From Gordonibacter faecis (GTDB lineage Bacteria > Actinomycetota > Coriobacteriia > Coriobacteriales > Eggerthellaceae): a DNA stretch of 64,000 nucleotides. Of the stretch, positions 8,613-17,268 are shown in pieces; the first letter of the stretch is position 1, and every line of letters starts with the position of its first letter. Below the pieces are notes generated by a model. The model saw only the letters and a list, made by a program, of their open reading frames with translations. It did no database searches and had not been told where the DNA came from. The translations under genes and the position numbers were made by a program. The DNA lies in the NCBI RefSeq assembly GCF_030077735.1, contig NZ_JASJEU010000003.1:186001-250000 (forward strand). The letters are read 5' to 3'.

Positions 8613-9617
8613 ATGAACCTACTGAGGAACCGCACCTTCGCCGCCGAATTAGCGCTGATGGCCGGCGTACTGGCGATACTCGCCGCACTCGCTTGGCTGC
8701 TTTCCGGGCCGCAGACAAGCCTTTGGGTGCTTGGCGCGGGGGTGGTAGCCTGCGCGCTGTTCTGGGCGTACTCGGTGCAGCGCTTCCAGGAGATCGCCCA
8801 GTTAGCTGCGGAGGTTGACGAGATACTGCACGGTGGGAGGCGTATTGACTTCTCGGATTATCGCGAAGGCGACCTTGCCGTACTCAAGAACGAGCTGACG
8901 AAGATGACCTCCGCACTCGCAGGCGCAAACGAACACCTCAACCAGGAGAAACAGGCGTTAGCCAACGCGCTAGCCGATGTGTCGCACCAGATCCGCACGC
9001 CGCTCACGGCTATCAGCTTACTGGTGCCCACTATCGAGGACGCCCAAAGCGAAGCCGAGCGCGCTCGCGCGCTGCGCGAGCTGGAAGGCCTCGTCGACCG
9101 CGTGGGGTGGCTCGTAACCACCCTGCTTAAGCTGGCGAAGGCCGACGCGGGTGCCATTCGCGTGCAAGCGGTTCCCGTCGATGTGGCGCGACTCGTGCAT
9201 GACGCGCTGGCTCCGCTCGCAGGCGCGCTCGACTTGCGGGGCATCACGGTGCAGGTGGACGTGCAACCCGGCGCGACATTCACCGGCGATGCCGCCTGGT
9301 CCGCCGAGGCGCTGGGCAACGTGCTGAAGAACTGCATGGAGCACACGGCCACCGGCGGAACCATCCGCATCAGCGCCACCGAAGATGCCGTGGCCCTGCG
9401 GCTGCGCGTGGTTGACACCGGCCCCGGCATCGCGCCCGAGGACCTCCCCCACCTGTTCGAGCGCTTCTATCGTGGCGCCGGCTCCGAGGGCTTCGGCATT
9501 GGCCTCTCGCTTGCCCAAGCGCTGGCCACCGCCCAAGGCGGCACCCTCCGCGCCAGCAACAACCGCACCACCTCCGGCGCGCGCTTCGACTTCACCTTTC
9601 CCAAGATGGTGGTGTAA
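8613..9617 (+). CDS. sensor histidine kinase
   Basis: This is a 334-residue membrane kinase with two N-terminal helices (about residues 11-31 and 36-55) and almost no extracytoplasmic loop between them. That is the intramembrane-sensing layout often linked to ABC-transporter partners. The H-box is DVSHQIRTPLTAI with H125 as phosphorylation site. The N-box (LGNVLKNCMEHT), G1 box (DTGPGIA) and G2 box (GFGIGLSLA) are present. It is adjacent to its response regulator. Sensing is likely through the ABC transporter encoded at 10.3-13.9 kb rather than by direct ligand binding, which is inference. Confidence 0.92.
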   Translation: MNLLRNRTFAAELALMAGVLAILAALAWLLSGPQTSLWVLGAGVVACALFWAYSVQRFQEIAQLAAEVDEILHGGRRIDFSDYREGDLAVLKNELTKMTSALAGANEHLNQEKQALANALADVSHQIRTPLTAISLLVPTIEDAQSEAERARALRELEGLVDRVGWLVTTLLKLAKADAGAIRVQAVPVDVARLVHDALAPLAGALDLRGITVQVDVQPGATFTGDAAWSAEALGNVLKNCMEHTATGGTIRISATEDAVALRLRVVDTGPGIAPEDLPHLFERFYRGAGSEGFGIGLSLAQALATAQGGTLRASNNRTTSGARFDFTFPKMVV

Positions 9618-9675
9618 AGAAATAGATCGTTTCAGTTTATCGGACGAAAAATTGGAAGTTGGGAGATTTTGCTAC

Positions 9676-10101
9676 ATGGAAGTTGATTTGAAAAAATTAG
9701 AGAATACCTTGAATGAGGCTGAAGTCATTTATTTATCAACAAGTTTGAACGATGTTGTTTCTTCCAGACCCGTTAGTCCAGTAAATATTGGATTGCGACT
9801 ATTCATTAGAACATCAGCCGCTACGAGAAAAGCAAAAGAAATGACGGCTAATTCTCATATTGCCGTGTGCGTTGGAAATTTCTATTTTACAGGTTACGCA
9901 AAGACGCTCGGTTCTGCGCTCGATGAGAGTAACAGTAAAATAAAGGAAGCCTATCTCATGCGTTATCCTGATTCATTTAGTAAGGAAGATGAATTTATTC
10001 AAACCGATGAAGTGTTTTTTGAATTGTCCATCACAAAGGTTTCAGAATGGATGTATGAAAATGGTGTTCCCGTTGGATTTGCGGAACAAACGATAGGTTA
10101 A
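9676..10101 (+). CDS. pyridoxamine-phosphate-oxidase-like flavin/split-barrel protein
   Basis: This is a 141-residue protein with the look of a PNPOx-like split barrel: a beta-rich core (EVIYLSTS, GLRLFIRTSAATRKAKEM, AVCVGNFYFTGYAKTLG), then a C-terminal helical part ending in a VSEWMYENGVPVGF segment. Such proteins usually bind FMN, F420 or haem. The gene is strikingly AT-rich compared with its neighbours and is set between the kinase and the ABC genes, which suggests recent acquisition. Its N-terminal ATG at 9676 has a GGGAG-like site upstream. Substrate and cofactor cannot be told from sequence. Confidence 0.6.
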   Translation: MEVDLKKLENTLNEAEVIYLSTSLNDVVSSRPVSPVNIGLRLFIRTSAATRKAKEMTANSHIAVCVGNFYFTGYAKTLGSALDESNSKIKEAYLMRYPDSFSKEDEFIQTDEVFFELSITKVSEWMYENGVPVGFAEQTIG

Positions 10102-10335
10102 ATTCCAGTTTCCGCGTGCCAACAAAACGATGTGAAAACCTTCGGGTTTTGTAAGGGCGGAGCCGCATGCAGTTTCGCCTTAGTTTTTATGGGGGGCAGA
10201 TTTGTGTATCCCGTTTTGTAGGGCTTTCTCTCGCTTCTGAAGGTAAAGTGACTATTCTGTAATGCGGGTTTCACGCCGGGGCAAGGGTGGGGTGGCAGAC
10301 TGGTTGGTAGACCTCCCAGCGAGAAAGGCATACCT
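10102..10335 (+). other. intergenic region before the ABC operon
   Basis: This 234-bp stretch has no gene. A short hairpin (AAAACC, TTCG loop, GGTTTT at 10135-10150) could be a weak end signal for the flavin-barrel gene. GAGAAAGG just before 10336 is the ribosome binding site of the ABC ATPase. No clear promoter was found. Confidence 0.4.
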
Positions 10336-11016
10336 ATGGACATTCTGACCATCGAACATCTCACGAAGGTGTACGGGCAGGGGCACACGGCCCTCAAAGC
10401 GCTTGACGACGTGTCGTTGAACATCACGCAGGGCGAGTTTACGGCCATTGTGGGCTCGTCGGGCTCCGGCAAGTCCACGCTGTTGCACCTGATGGGCGGC
10501 GTGGATCGGCCCACTTCGGGCACCGTGCGGCTGGCGGGTGCCGACGTGTACGCGCGCTCCGACGAAGAACTGGCCGTGCTGCGTCGCCGCGAAGTGGGGC
10601 TGGTGTATCAGTTCTACAACCTCATTCCCGTGCTGAACGTGGTGGAGAATATGACGCTGCCCGTGCTGATGGACGGTCGCCCGGTGAACGAGGAACGCCT
10701 GAACACGCTGCTCGACGGCCTGGGATTGCGCGGCCACGAGCGCTTCCTGCCGAACCAGCTTTCGGGCGGCCAGCAGCAGCGCGTGGCCATTGGGCGCGCC
10801 CTCATGAACGCGCCGGCCGTGGTGCTGGCCGACGAGCCCACCGGCAACCTCGACTCGCGCAACTCGCGTGAGATCATGGGCCTCTTGCGCGACTCGAACC
10901 GCCAGTTCGGGCAGACGCTCGTGGTTATCACACACGACGAGGACATCGCGTGCGCGGCCGACCGTGTGATCGCCATCGAGGACGGGCGCATTGCCTCGGA
11001 CGAGAGGCGGCGCTAA
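10336..11016 (+). CDS. ABC transporter ATPase, MacB/LolD/BceA type
   Basis: This 226-residue stand-alone ABC ATPase has Walker A GSSGSGKST (about residues 40-48), a Q-loop in YQFYNLIPVLNVVENM, signature LSGGQQQRVAIGRAL, Walker B VVLADEPTGNLD and switch His in VITHDED. The LIPVLNVVEN and PTGNLDS sequences mark the family that drives FtsX/MacB-like mechanotransmission permeases. It directly abuts the first permease gene (stop 11016, start 11017). The likely role, with the two permeases, is removal or sensing of peptide or envelope-active compounds under control of the upstream two-component system. Confidence 0.93.
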   Translation: MDILTIEHLTKVYGQGHTALKALDDVSLNITQGEFTAIVGSSGSGKSTLLHLMGGVDRPTSGTVRLAGADVYARSDEELAVLRRREVGLVYQFYNLIPVLNVVENMTLPVLMDGRPVNEERLNTLLDGLGLRGHERFLPNQLSGGQQQRVAIGRALMNAPAVVLADEPTGNLDSRNSREIMGLLRDSNRQFGQTLVVITHDEDIACAADRVIAIEDGRIASDERRR

Positions 11017-12414
11017 ATGGCTGGCATCTTCACGCGTTTCACCTTACGGTCGCTCGCGAAGAACCGCGTGCGCACCGCCGTTACCGTGGCAGGCATCGCG
11101 CTTTCCACAGCGCTGTTGGCTGCAGTACTAACGAGCGTGGCAAGCGTGCAGGCGGGCCTCTACGAACGCACGGCAGACACCGAAGGCACGTGGCAAATCT
11201 TCGCACGGGGCGTATCTGAGCAAACCGTAGCGAATCTCGCGGCCGACGATCAAGTGGTTGACCTGGCCCTCATGCGCGAACGAGGCATGGCGAAGCTTTC
11301 CGAGGCGGAAGCGGAGTACATTGGCTCCTACGTGGCCGTGCGCGAGTTGCCAGCCGTGGAGAAGGGGTTGTGGGAGACTGACGGCATGACGCTGGCGCAG
11401 CTGCCCGATTTGATTGAAGGCCGCATGCCCGAAGCCCCCAGCGAGATCGTGCTGCCGGACTACAGCCGTGGGCAGGAGCTGGAAGGCGCCGGTGCTCGCA
11501 GCGGCGGCCCGCTTGCGGTGGGCAGCACGCTTGAACTTGACCTGGGCACTCACATGATAAAAACCGACGACGGTACGATTGCTACAGGGAGCTTCGAGGT
11601 GGAACCCGTATCCGATGACGGCGAACCTCAGAGCGAGATCGTTGATGCCCAGCCGCAAACCTTCACAGTGGTAGGGTTCTATGAGCGCCAGCCTCCCTTC
11701 GGCGGTGACTATTACACCACATCAGCTTCTTCCATTGTGGCGTTGACCGTCTCTGGCGACACCGAGGAAGGCGCTCTTGCCGCCTATGCCACCACACGTG
11801 GTGTGACCAGCCTCGATGCCATGAAAGAGCTCGCGACCACAGCCGGTGCCTCAGATTCAGACGCAACCATCTACCACACGAACCTCTTCCGCTACCAGGG
11901 CATCGACGTCGGCAATCCCATCTGGGGAACGCTTTGGATGGTTGCCGCGGTGCTGGCGGTGGTGATTGTGGTGGCGTCGGTGTCGCTCATCTACAACGCA
12001 TTCGCCATCTCGGTGGCCGAGCGCACGCGGCAGTTCGGGCTGTTGGCCTCGCTTGGCGCGTCGAAGCGACAGCTGCGCCGCAGCGTGCTTGTTGAAGCGC
12101 TGGTGCTTGGTGTGATAGGCGTGCCGCTGGGCCTTGCGCTGGGTGTGGCGGGGACGGCGGGTGTGTTCGCCGTAACACAGGAGGCATTTGCCACGATGTT
12201 TGGCAACGAGACGGGTCTTTCCGTGCAGGTAGAACCGTTTGTGATGGTTGTGGCCGCGGTGCTTTCGCTGGCAACCTTGCTGGCAAGCGCGTGGATTCCC
12301 TCCGCTCGCGCGGCACGCGTATCCGCCGTGGACGCTATCCGGCAGACGCAGGACGTCCACCTCTCGAAGCGCGCCGAGCGCAAGGGGCAGCCAGCGCGGA
12401 CGGCACGTCGGTGA
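11017..12414 (+). CDS. FtsX/MacB-like ABC permease 1
   Basis: This is a 465-residue permease. The N-terminal helix (TVAGIALSTALLAAVLTSVAS) is followed by a large extracytoplasmic domain of about 250 residues. Three C-terminal helices (LWMVAAVLAVVIVVASVSLIY, VLGVIGVPLGLALGVAGTAG, MVVAAVLSLATLLASAWIP) enclose the FtsX signature ERTRQFGLLASLGASKRQLR. It starts immediately after the ATPase gene. It overlaps the second permease (GTGA), so the two are probably made in equal amounts and form a heterodimer. Confidence 0.9.
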   Translation: MAGIFTRFTLRSLAKNRVRTAVTVAGIALSTALLAAVLTSVASVQAGLYERTADTEGTWQIFARGVSEQTVANLAADDQVVDLALMRERGMAKLSEAEAEYIGSYVAVRELPAVEKGLWETDGMTLAQLPDLIEGRMPEAPSEIVLPDYSRGQELEGAGARSGGPLAVGSTLELDLGTHMIKTDDGTIATGSFEVEPVSDDGEPQSEIVDAQPQTFTVVGFYERQPPFGGDYYTTSASSIVALTVSGDTEEGALAAYATTRGVTSLDAMKELATTAGASDSDATIYHTNLFRYQGIDVGNPIWGTLWMVAAVLAVVIVVASVSLIYNAFAISVAERTRQFGLLASLGASKRQLRRSVLVEALVLGVIGVPLGLALGVAGTAGVFAVTQEAFATMFGNETGLSVQVEPFVMVVAAVLSLATLLASAWIPSARAARVSAVDAIRQTQDVHLSKRAERKGQPARTARR

Positions 12415-13910
12415 AGCTGGGGCTTGCCGGCCGTCTGTTCGGCATCCCCGGATTCGTGGCGCACCGCAACCTTTCCCGCTCCACCGCGCGCGGGCGCACG
12501 GTGGTAACGTCGCTCGCGGTGAGCACTGTGCTTATTGTAACCACCGGCAGCTTGGCGGTTGCCATGGACCCCATCATGGAACGAGCCCAAAGCAGTGGTG
12601 GAGCCGGCAGCGGCGCGGATGTGATTGTGTCGGCACACATCGACTATTCAAGTGCGAGCAACGATGCCATGCTGTCCGACCATGTGGAGGACCTCGACCA
12701 CTTCCTTGCGGATGCGCGCACACTCGACGGCGTTGAGTTCCTTGGCTCGGCGCGCCAGGGTCAAACCGAGGTAGTTATCCCTGGTGACATGATTACCACC
12801 GAAGCACGCGAGGTGCGCGAAAGTCTTGACACCGAGCAGATGCCGTCGTACTACCCACGTAGTTTCGGGAAGAATGGCACCTATTATGGCGATGCCACGC
12901 TGTTCTACGTGGATGATGCGTCGTGGCGTAAGCTCGTGAATGAGCTGGGGCAGGACGAGAGCGCCTTCGCCGATCCGGCACACTTGCGTGCTCTTGGCCT
13001 CAATACGTTCAACAACGTTCTGTCGGACGGCACGTACGTGTCCACCAAACCGTTCGCGAACGTCGGTGCCGTTTCGCTGTACACAATTCAGGATAGAGAG
13101 GGCTTCTTATCAATCGGAATGAGCGAAGGCGACGATGGTTTGCCGGCTGTGGCTTTCATTAACACTCAAGCCGATACCGACTACGATATAAAGATGCTGC
13201 CCGCGTCCGAAGTGGCAACATCGATAGCGCTGGAGGTGGCCGCGCTCACCGAGGACGAGCCGGCCGTGCTCAATACCATGGCTGCGAGCAGCCGCTTCCC
13301 CGCTTTCATTCTACCCGAAAGCGCGGCGGCCGGTGGCAGCGAGAGCCCGCTGACTTACGGAAACGCCAGCTTCTCGTTCAAGGCGGACGATCACGCGAAG
13401 GCTGCCGAAGCGCTCGAAGCGCTGGGCGCTACCTACAGCGGGGTCACGTTTAATGTGGCGGACATCACCGAAAGTTCGCGGCAGAACCGCTTGATGATGC
13501 AAGCCATGCAACTGTTCGTGCTGTGCTTCTCGGTCATTACGGCGCTCATTGCGGTGGCGAATGTGTTCAATACGCTGGCCAACAGTATCATCCTGCGCAC
13601 CCGCGAGTTCGCCGTGCTACGCTCAACCGGCATGGGCAACCGCGCGTTCGCCCGTATGTTGGCCTACGAATGCGCAAGCTATGCGGTGCGCGGGCTGGTT
13701 ATCGGCCTGGTAATTGCCATTGCGGTGGCATATGCGTTGTACTTGGCCACGACACAGTCGTTCATGGGGCTTGCATTCACGCTACCCTGGCCCTACCTTG
13801 GTGCCGCCGTGGCCGTAGTTTTGGTGGTACTTGCGCTGAGTGTAGCCTACGCTCTCCACCGCGCTCGCGCCGGTAGCATCGTGGAAGCGCTGCGCACGGA
13901 TGCCATTTAG
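12411..13910 (+). CDS. FtsX/MacB-like ABC permease 2
   Basis: This 499-residue permease partners with the preceding one. Its N-terminal helix follows a RSTARGRTVVTSLAVSTVLI segment, then comes a large extracytoplasmic domain and three C-terminal helices (LFVLCFSVITALIAVANVF, VRGLVIGLVIAIAVAYALYL, GAAVAVVLVVLALSVAYAL). It has the family signature RTREFAVLRSTGMGNRAFARML. The GTG start at 12411 overlaps the upstream stop; no other start has the same coupling. It is the last gene of the plus-strand block; the next gene is convergent. Confidence 0.88.
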   Translation: MKLGLAGRLFGIPGFVAHRNLSRSTARGRTVVTSLAVSTVLIVTTGSLAVAMDPIMERAQSSGGAGSGADVIVSAHIDYSSASNDAMLSDHVEDLDHFLADARTLDGVEFLGSARQGQTEVVIPGDMITTEAREVRESLDTEQMPSYYPRSFGKNGTYYGDATLFYVDDASWRKLVNELGQDESAFADPAHLRALGLNTFNNVLSDGTYVSTKPFANVGAVSLYTIQDREGFLSIGMSEGDDGLPAVAFINTQADTDYDIKMLPASEVATSIALEVAALTEDEPAVLNTMAASSRFPAFILPESAAAGGSESPLTYGNASFSFKADDHAKAAEALEALGATYSGVTFNVADITESSRQNRLMMQAMQLFVLCFSVITALIAVANVFNTLANSIILRTREFAVLRSTGMGNRAFARMLAYECASYAVRGLVIGLVIAIAVAYALYLATTQSFMGLAFTLPWPYLGAAVAVVLVVLALSVAYALHRARAGSIVEALRTDAI

Positions 13911-13919
13911 TAGGTTGAT

Positions 13920-14177
13920 TTAACAGTTGCCGAGCAGTACGTCGTCCAGGTGGCAGCGTGCTACGGCGGCCAGGCGCTGCAACGTGGCCACCGGTGTGGG
14001 CGGCCGGTCAAGCATCCGGTGGCTCGGGAAGAAGCGCGTGAGATGCAGCGGGATGGAAGGGTCGAGCAAGGCGAGCCAAGATGCCGCCCGCTCGATCTCT
14101 TCCTCGCTGTCGTTGAGGCCGGGGATAACGAGGGTTGTCACCTCTACGTGGCAGGTGGACAATGCTGAAAGTGCCCC
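13920..14177 (-). pseudogene. 3' remnant of an AmmeMemoRadiSam radical SAM enzyme gene
   Basis: About 85 codons match the C-terminal end of AmrS-type radical SAM proteins: HVEVTTLVIPGLNDSEEE, the FFPSHRMLDRPPTP segment and a terminal LGNC. The N-terminal two-thirds, including the CxxxCxxC iron-sulfur motif, is absent, because the upstream sequence is the end of the A/B fusion gene. The open frame begins directly after that gene's TGA and is in the same frame, with only weak candidate starts (TTG at 14162). The likeliest reading is a deletion that left a remnant. A UGA-readthrough alternative is discussed in the findings. An intact copy could exist elsewhere in the genome. Confidence 0.7.
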
Positions 14178-15599
14178 TCAGTCACAACGAGCCTCCCCTC
14201 CCCGGTCGTGACGCACCACCTCAAAGCGATACAGTTCCACGTCGTTGTCACCAGGATGAATGCCCGCCTTGCGTTTAGCTATGGCTACCTGGTCTTCTAC
14301 CGTGTCGACACCTTCCAAGTCCGGCAGCAGCAGCCCGCGGCGACTCCCCTTTTCCACGATGACACCCCAGCACGTGGGGTTCAGCTCATCCAAAGAACTC
14401 ACCGGCATGGCCGGGAACAGTACGTCGACCGAATACGAAAGCGCATCCAACTCATCTTCGCGCACCGGGGCAAAACGTGGGTCTTCGCTCGCCGCCAGCG
14501 CTCCGTTGCGTATAATTTCTTCAGCCACGCAGGCGGTAGAGGCATCAATCGTGCCAATACATCCGCGCAAGTCGCCGCGCTCATGCAGCGACACAAAGAC
14601 ACCCGCACGCTGATCCACCAGTTCAGGCGGCAGTCCGTCGGGCAGAGCAAGAGGGCGTCCCGTGCGCACATACGCCTCAACCGCACGACGCGCCAGAGCT
14701 ACGAACGGGTCAACGCGAGCCTCAGCCGCTTCATCAAGCGTTTCGCGTACGTCGGCTTCTTCATCAACGGCCGCCTGCACCGCGTTGTCACCCTGCGCGC
14801 CCTTCACCTCAAACGCCGCCACGGCATAGCCCACGCCGAACGGACCCTCGTAGCTCAAAAGCTCATGCGTACACGCAAGACCGTCCAGTGCGCCCGCCAT
14901 AATCTGGAATGAACGCAAGCCACATTCGGCGGCTTCTTCCAAAAACGCCCCATCATAATGGAACAGTCCCTCGAGATCGCCCGCATCCAACAGCCGCGTC
15001 ACGTCGCGATCGAACACGGGGCCTTCCGGCGCATATCCATACGGCCCGTCCGCCTTCAGCTTGTGAGACAAATCCCCACTCGCTATGAGCACGGTAGTGC
15101 GATTCAAATCGCGCGCCGCCTCGGCAATGCAACGACCCAGTTCACGATGGTCGGCCGCCGCAAGCCCTGACAACCCCGCGCGTACCAGCTGGTAGCCGCC
15201 ATACTGTTCATTCACGAAATACAGCGGCACAAACGTGGCGTGATCCAGCTCCCCGTCGTGCATGCCGCTGCCGCAGATGGGGACACCCCGACCGCGCGCA
15301 CACGCCGACACGGCGGAGGCATACTGCTGGTCGTAGGGCACCGTCATGGACGCGTCCCACGCGCCAAAATTTCCCATATCGCCATGGGCGGCGTCTCCCG
15401 TGGACACGTGGAAGCAGTCATAGAACGCCGGCGCATGGGGCGAGACAACCACAATGGTGTCGGGCGCGTGCGCGGCAATGCGGCGCGCCACCTCCTCATA
15501 CGCATCAATCGTGTGCTGAATCGCGCGCTCTTCCCCTCGCCCGACGGCGGGAATAATGAGCGGCGGATGGGGAACGACGTAAGCCGCGACGATACTCAT
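14178..15599 (-). CDS. AmmeMemoRadiSam system protein B-A fusion (Memo/LigB-like + AMMECR1)
   Basis: This is a 473-residue two-domain protein. Residues 1 to about 270 resemble the class III extradiol dioxygenase/MEMO1 fold (VVPHPPLIIPAVGRGEE, VVSPHAPAFYDCF, LIASGDLSHKL). About residues 290-465 are an AMMECR1 domain (VSLHERGDLRGCIGTIDA, YSVDVLFPAM, GLLLPDLEGVDTVEDQV). The ATG at 15599 is preceded by AAAGGA; a 5-codon longer reading lacks a site. These domains normally work with a radical SAM enzyme, but here only its tail survives just downstream. The biochemical role of the system is not settled. Confidence 0.85.
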   Translation of the reverse strand: MSIVAAYVVPHPPLIIPAVGRGEERAIQHTIDAYEEVARRIAAHAPDTIVVVSPHAPAFYDCFHVSTGDAAHGDMGNFGAWDASMTVPYDQQYASAVSACARGRGVPICGSGMHDGELDHATFVPLYFVNEQYGGYQLVRAGLSGLAAADHRELGRCIAEAARDLNRTTVLIASGDLSHKLKADGPYGYAPEGPVFDRDVTRLLDAGDLEGLFHYDGAFLEEAAECGLRSFQIMAGALDGLACTHELLSYEGPFGVGYAVAAFEVKGAQGDNAVQAAVDEEADVRETLDEAAEARVDPFVALARRAVEAYVRTGRPLALPDGLPPELVDQRAGVFVSLHERGDLRGCIGTIDASTACVAEEIIRNGALAASEDPRFAPVREDELDALSYSVDVLFPAMPVSSLDELNPTCWGVIVEKGSRRGLLLPDLEGVDTVEDQVAIAKRKAGIHPGDNDVELYRFEVVRHDRGGEARCD

Positions 15600-15648
15600 A
15601 GGAGATCCTTTCACGAGGCGGACGCTCTTCGTTTATTGTAGCACCGCG

Positions 15649-17097
15649 CTAGCCGCCGAGGTGCACCTCACGCTTCAAGACGTAGCGAAGCACCAGATAA
15701 TAGGCTATGCCAATAACCATCCAGGTTACGCCGAGAATTTTCGCCGGCACATCAAGGCTCCACCACGTATAGCCAATTACTGCGATACCGCACAGTGGCA
15801 CCAACAAATGCGCCACCCAGCGTCCGTCACGCTTTTTCACGAAAAAGTAGCCAATCACGGTGACGTGCAGCAGTAAAAACGCCGTGAGTGCGCCGAAGTT
15901 GACGAAGAGGGAGATGGTGTCCGAGCCCATCTGCCCAAACGTCAGCACCAACACCAGCGTAAGTACGCCCACGAAAATAGATGCCACATACGGCGTGCGG
16001 TACTTCGGATGCACCTTCGCAAGCGCATGCGGCAGTCCACCGTCGCGCCCCATGGCGAACAGGATGCGCGACACCGCTGTCTGCGCCGCAAGGGCTGTGA
16101 AGATGCCCCACGACAACGCCGTGGCCACCGCGCACACCACGTAGAGCCAGCGCCCTCCCACCAGCTGCGCCACCAGGTAGAACGCATTACCTTGGTTGTG
16201 AGCGAACACCGCGCCATCAGGGCTGATGCAGCCCGCGATGTAGGTTTGCAGCACAAACAGCCCGCCCACAATGGCAAGCGACGCCATCATGGCACGGCTT
16301 GGGCCCCGCCGGCCATCCTTGGCTTCTTCCGACAGGGTTGCAATGCCGTCAAAACCTAGAAACGACAGCACACCGAGCGATACCGCGCTCATGACCAGGT
16401 TCGGGTCAAACGTGGCCGGGTTGTAGAAGGGGTCAAGTGAGAATCCGTGCGACGCGGGGTCGGTGAGCAGCCACCGCACACCCAGTACCACAAAGATGGC
16501 AAGCACCAGCAACTCCAGCACAAGCGCGACGCGGTTCACAATGTCAGTGAGCGCAATACCGCGCACGTTCACAAACGTGTTCGCCACCACAAACACGATG
16601 GAGAACACCCAGGGCGGCACCTCGGGCACGAGCCCGGAGAGTGCCGTCGAGGCCACCACATACATGAGCAACGGGATAAGCAAATAGTCCAAAAGCAGCG
16701 TCCATCCCGACACGAAACCAATGCCTTTTCCCAGGCCACGTGAGGTGTAGGCATACACCGACCCCGACACGGGCCACTCGCGAATAAGCATGCCGTACGA
16801 AAGCGCGGTGAACACCATAGCGAGCGTACCCACCAGATACACCAGCGCGGGCATCCCGCCCGATTCCGAGAACACGCCGCCATAGATGCCAAACGGCGCG
16901 ATGGGCACCATGAAGATGAGGCCATACACAATCATGTCCGGCACCGTGAGCACACGCTTCAGCTGCTGCTTATAGCCAGATCCCTGGTTGGATTGCTGGT
17001 TTCCCGCGCCCGACGTCGACGCGGATGCCGACGTCGAGGGGTCAGCGGTGGTACTTGCCGCATGCTTCGCCACCTTGTGCTGCGCGCCCGTTCCCAT
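15649..17097 (-). CDS. APC-family amino acid permease
   Basis: This 482-residue permease has about 12 hydrophobic helices. The first contains the glycine-rich unwound region of APC transporters (MIVYGLIFMVPIAPFGIYGGV); later helices include LVMSAVSLGVLSFLGFDGIATLSEEA and WGIFTALAAQTAVSRILFAMGRDG. A Ser/Gly/Gln-rich N-terminal tail of about 45 residues is unusual and probably cytoplasmic. The ATG at 17097 is chosen for the GGAAGGAG upstream. It is likely a proton-coupled amino acid or amine transporter; the substrate cannot be read from sequence. It appears to be a single-gene unit. Confidence 0.9.
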   Translation of the reverse strand: MGTGAQHKVAKHAASTTADPSTSASASTSGAGNQQSNQGSGYKQQLKRVLTVPDMIVYGLIFMVPIAPFGIYGGVFSESGGMPALVYLVGTLAMVFTALSYGMLIREWPVSGSVYAYTSRGLGKGIGFVSGWTLLLDYLLIPLLMYVVASTALSGLVPEVPPWVFSIVFVVANTFVNVRGIALTDIVNRVALVLELLVLAIFVVLGVRWLLTDPASHGFSLDPFYNPATFDPNLVMSAVSLGVLSFLGFDGIATLSEEAKDGRRGPSRAMMASLAIVGGLFVLQTYIAGCISPDGAVFAHNQGNAFYLVAQLVGGRWLYVVCAVATALSWGIFTALAAQTAVSRILFAMGRDGGLPHALAKVHPKYRTPYVASIFVGVLTLVLVLTFGQMGSDTISLFVNFGALTAFLLLHVTVIGYFFVKKRDGRWVAHLLVPLCGIAVIGYTWWSLDVPAKILGVTWMVIGIAYYLVLRYVLKREVHLGG

Positions 17098-17268
17098 GCG
17101 CGGCTCCTTCCGAGTCATCAATTAGCACGCAGCCCCAAGCCACGCACCCCGTCCGACCCACTTTAGCCGCACCAGCCTCCGCCTCCAACGGCACCCCGCA
17201 CGCTGTTGACCAGCCGTAGCGCCCCTGATAGGTTCTAATGACGAAGGAAAAAGAGAGAGGAAGTCACT

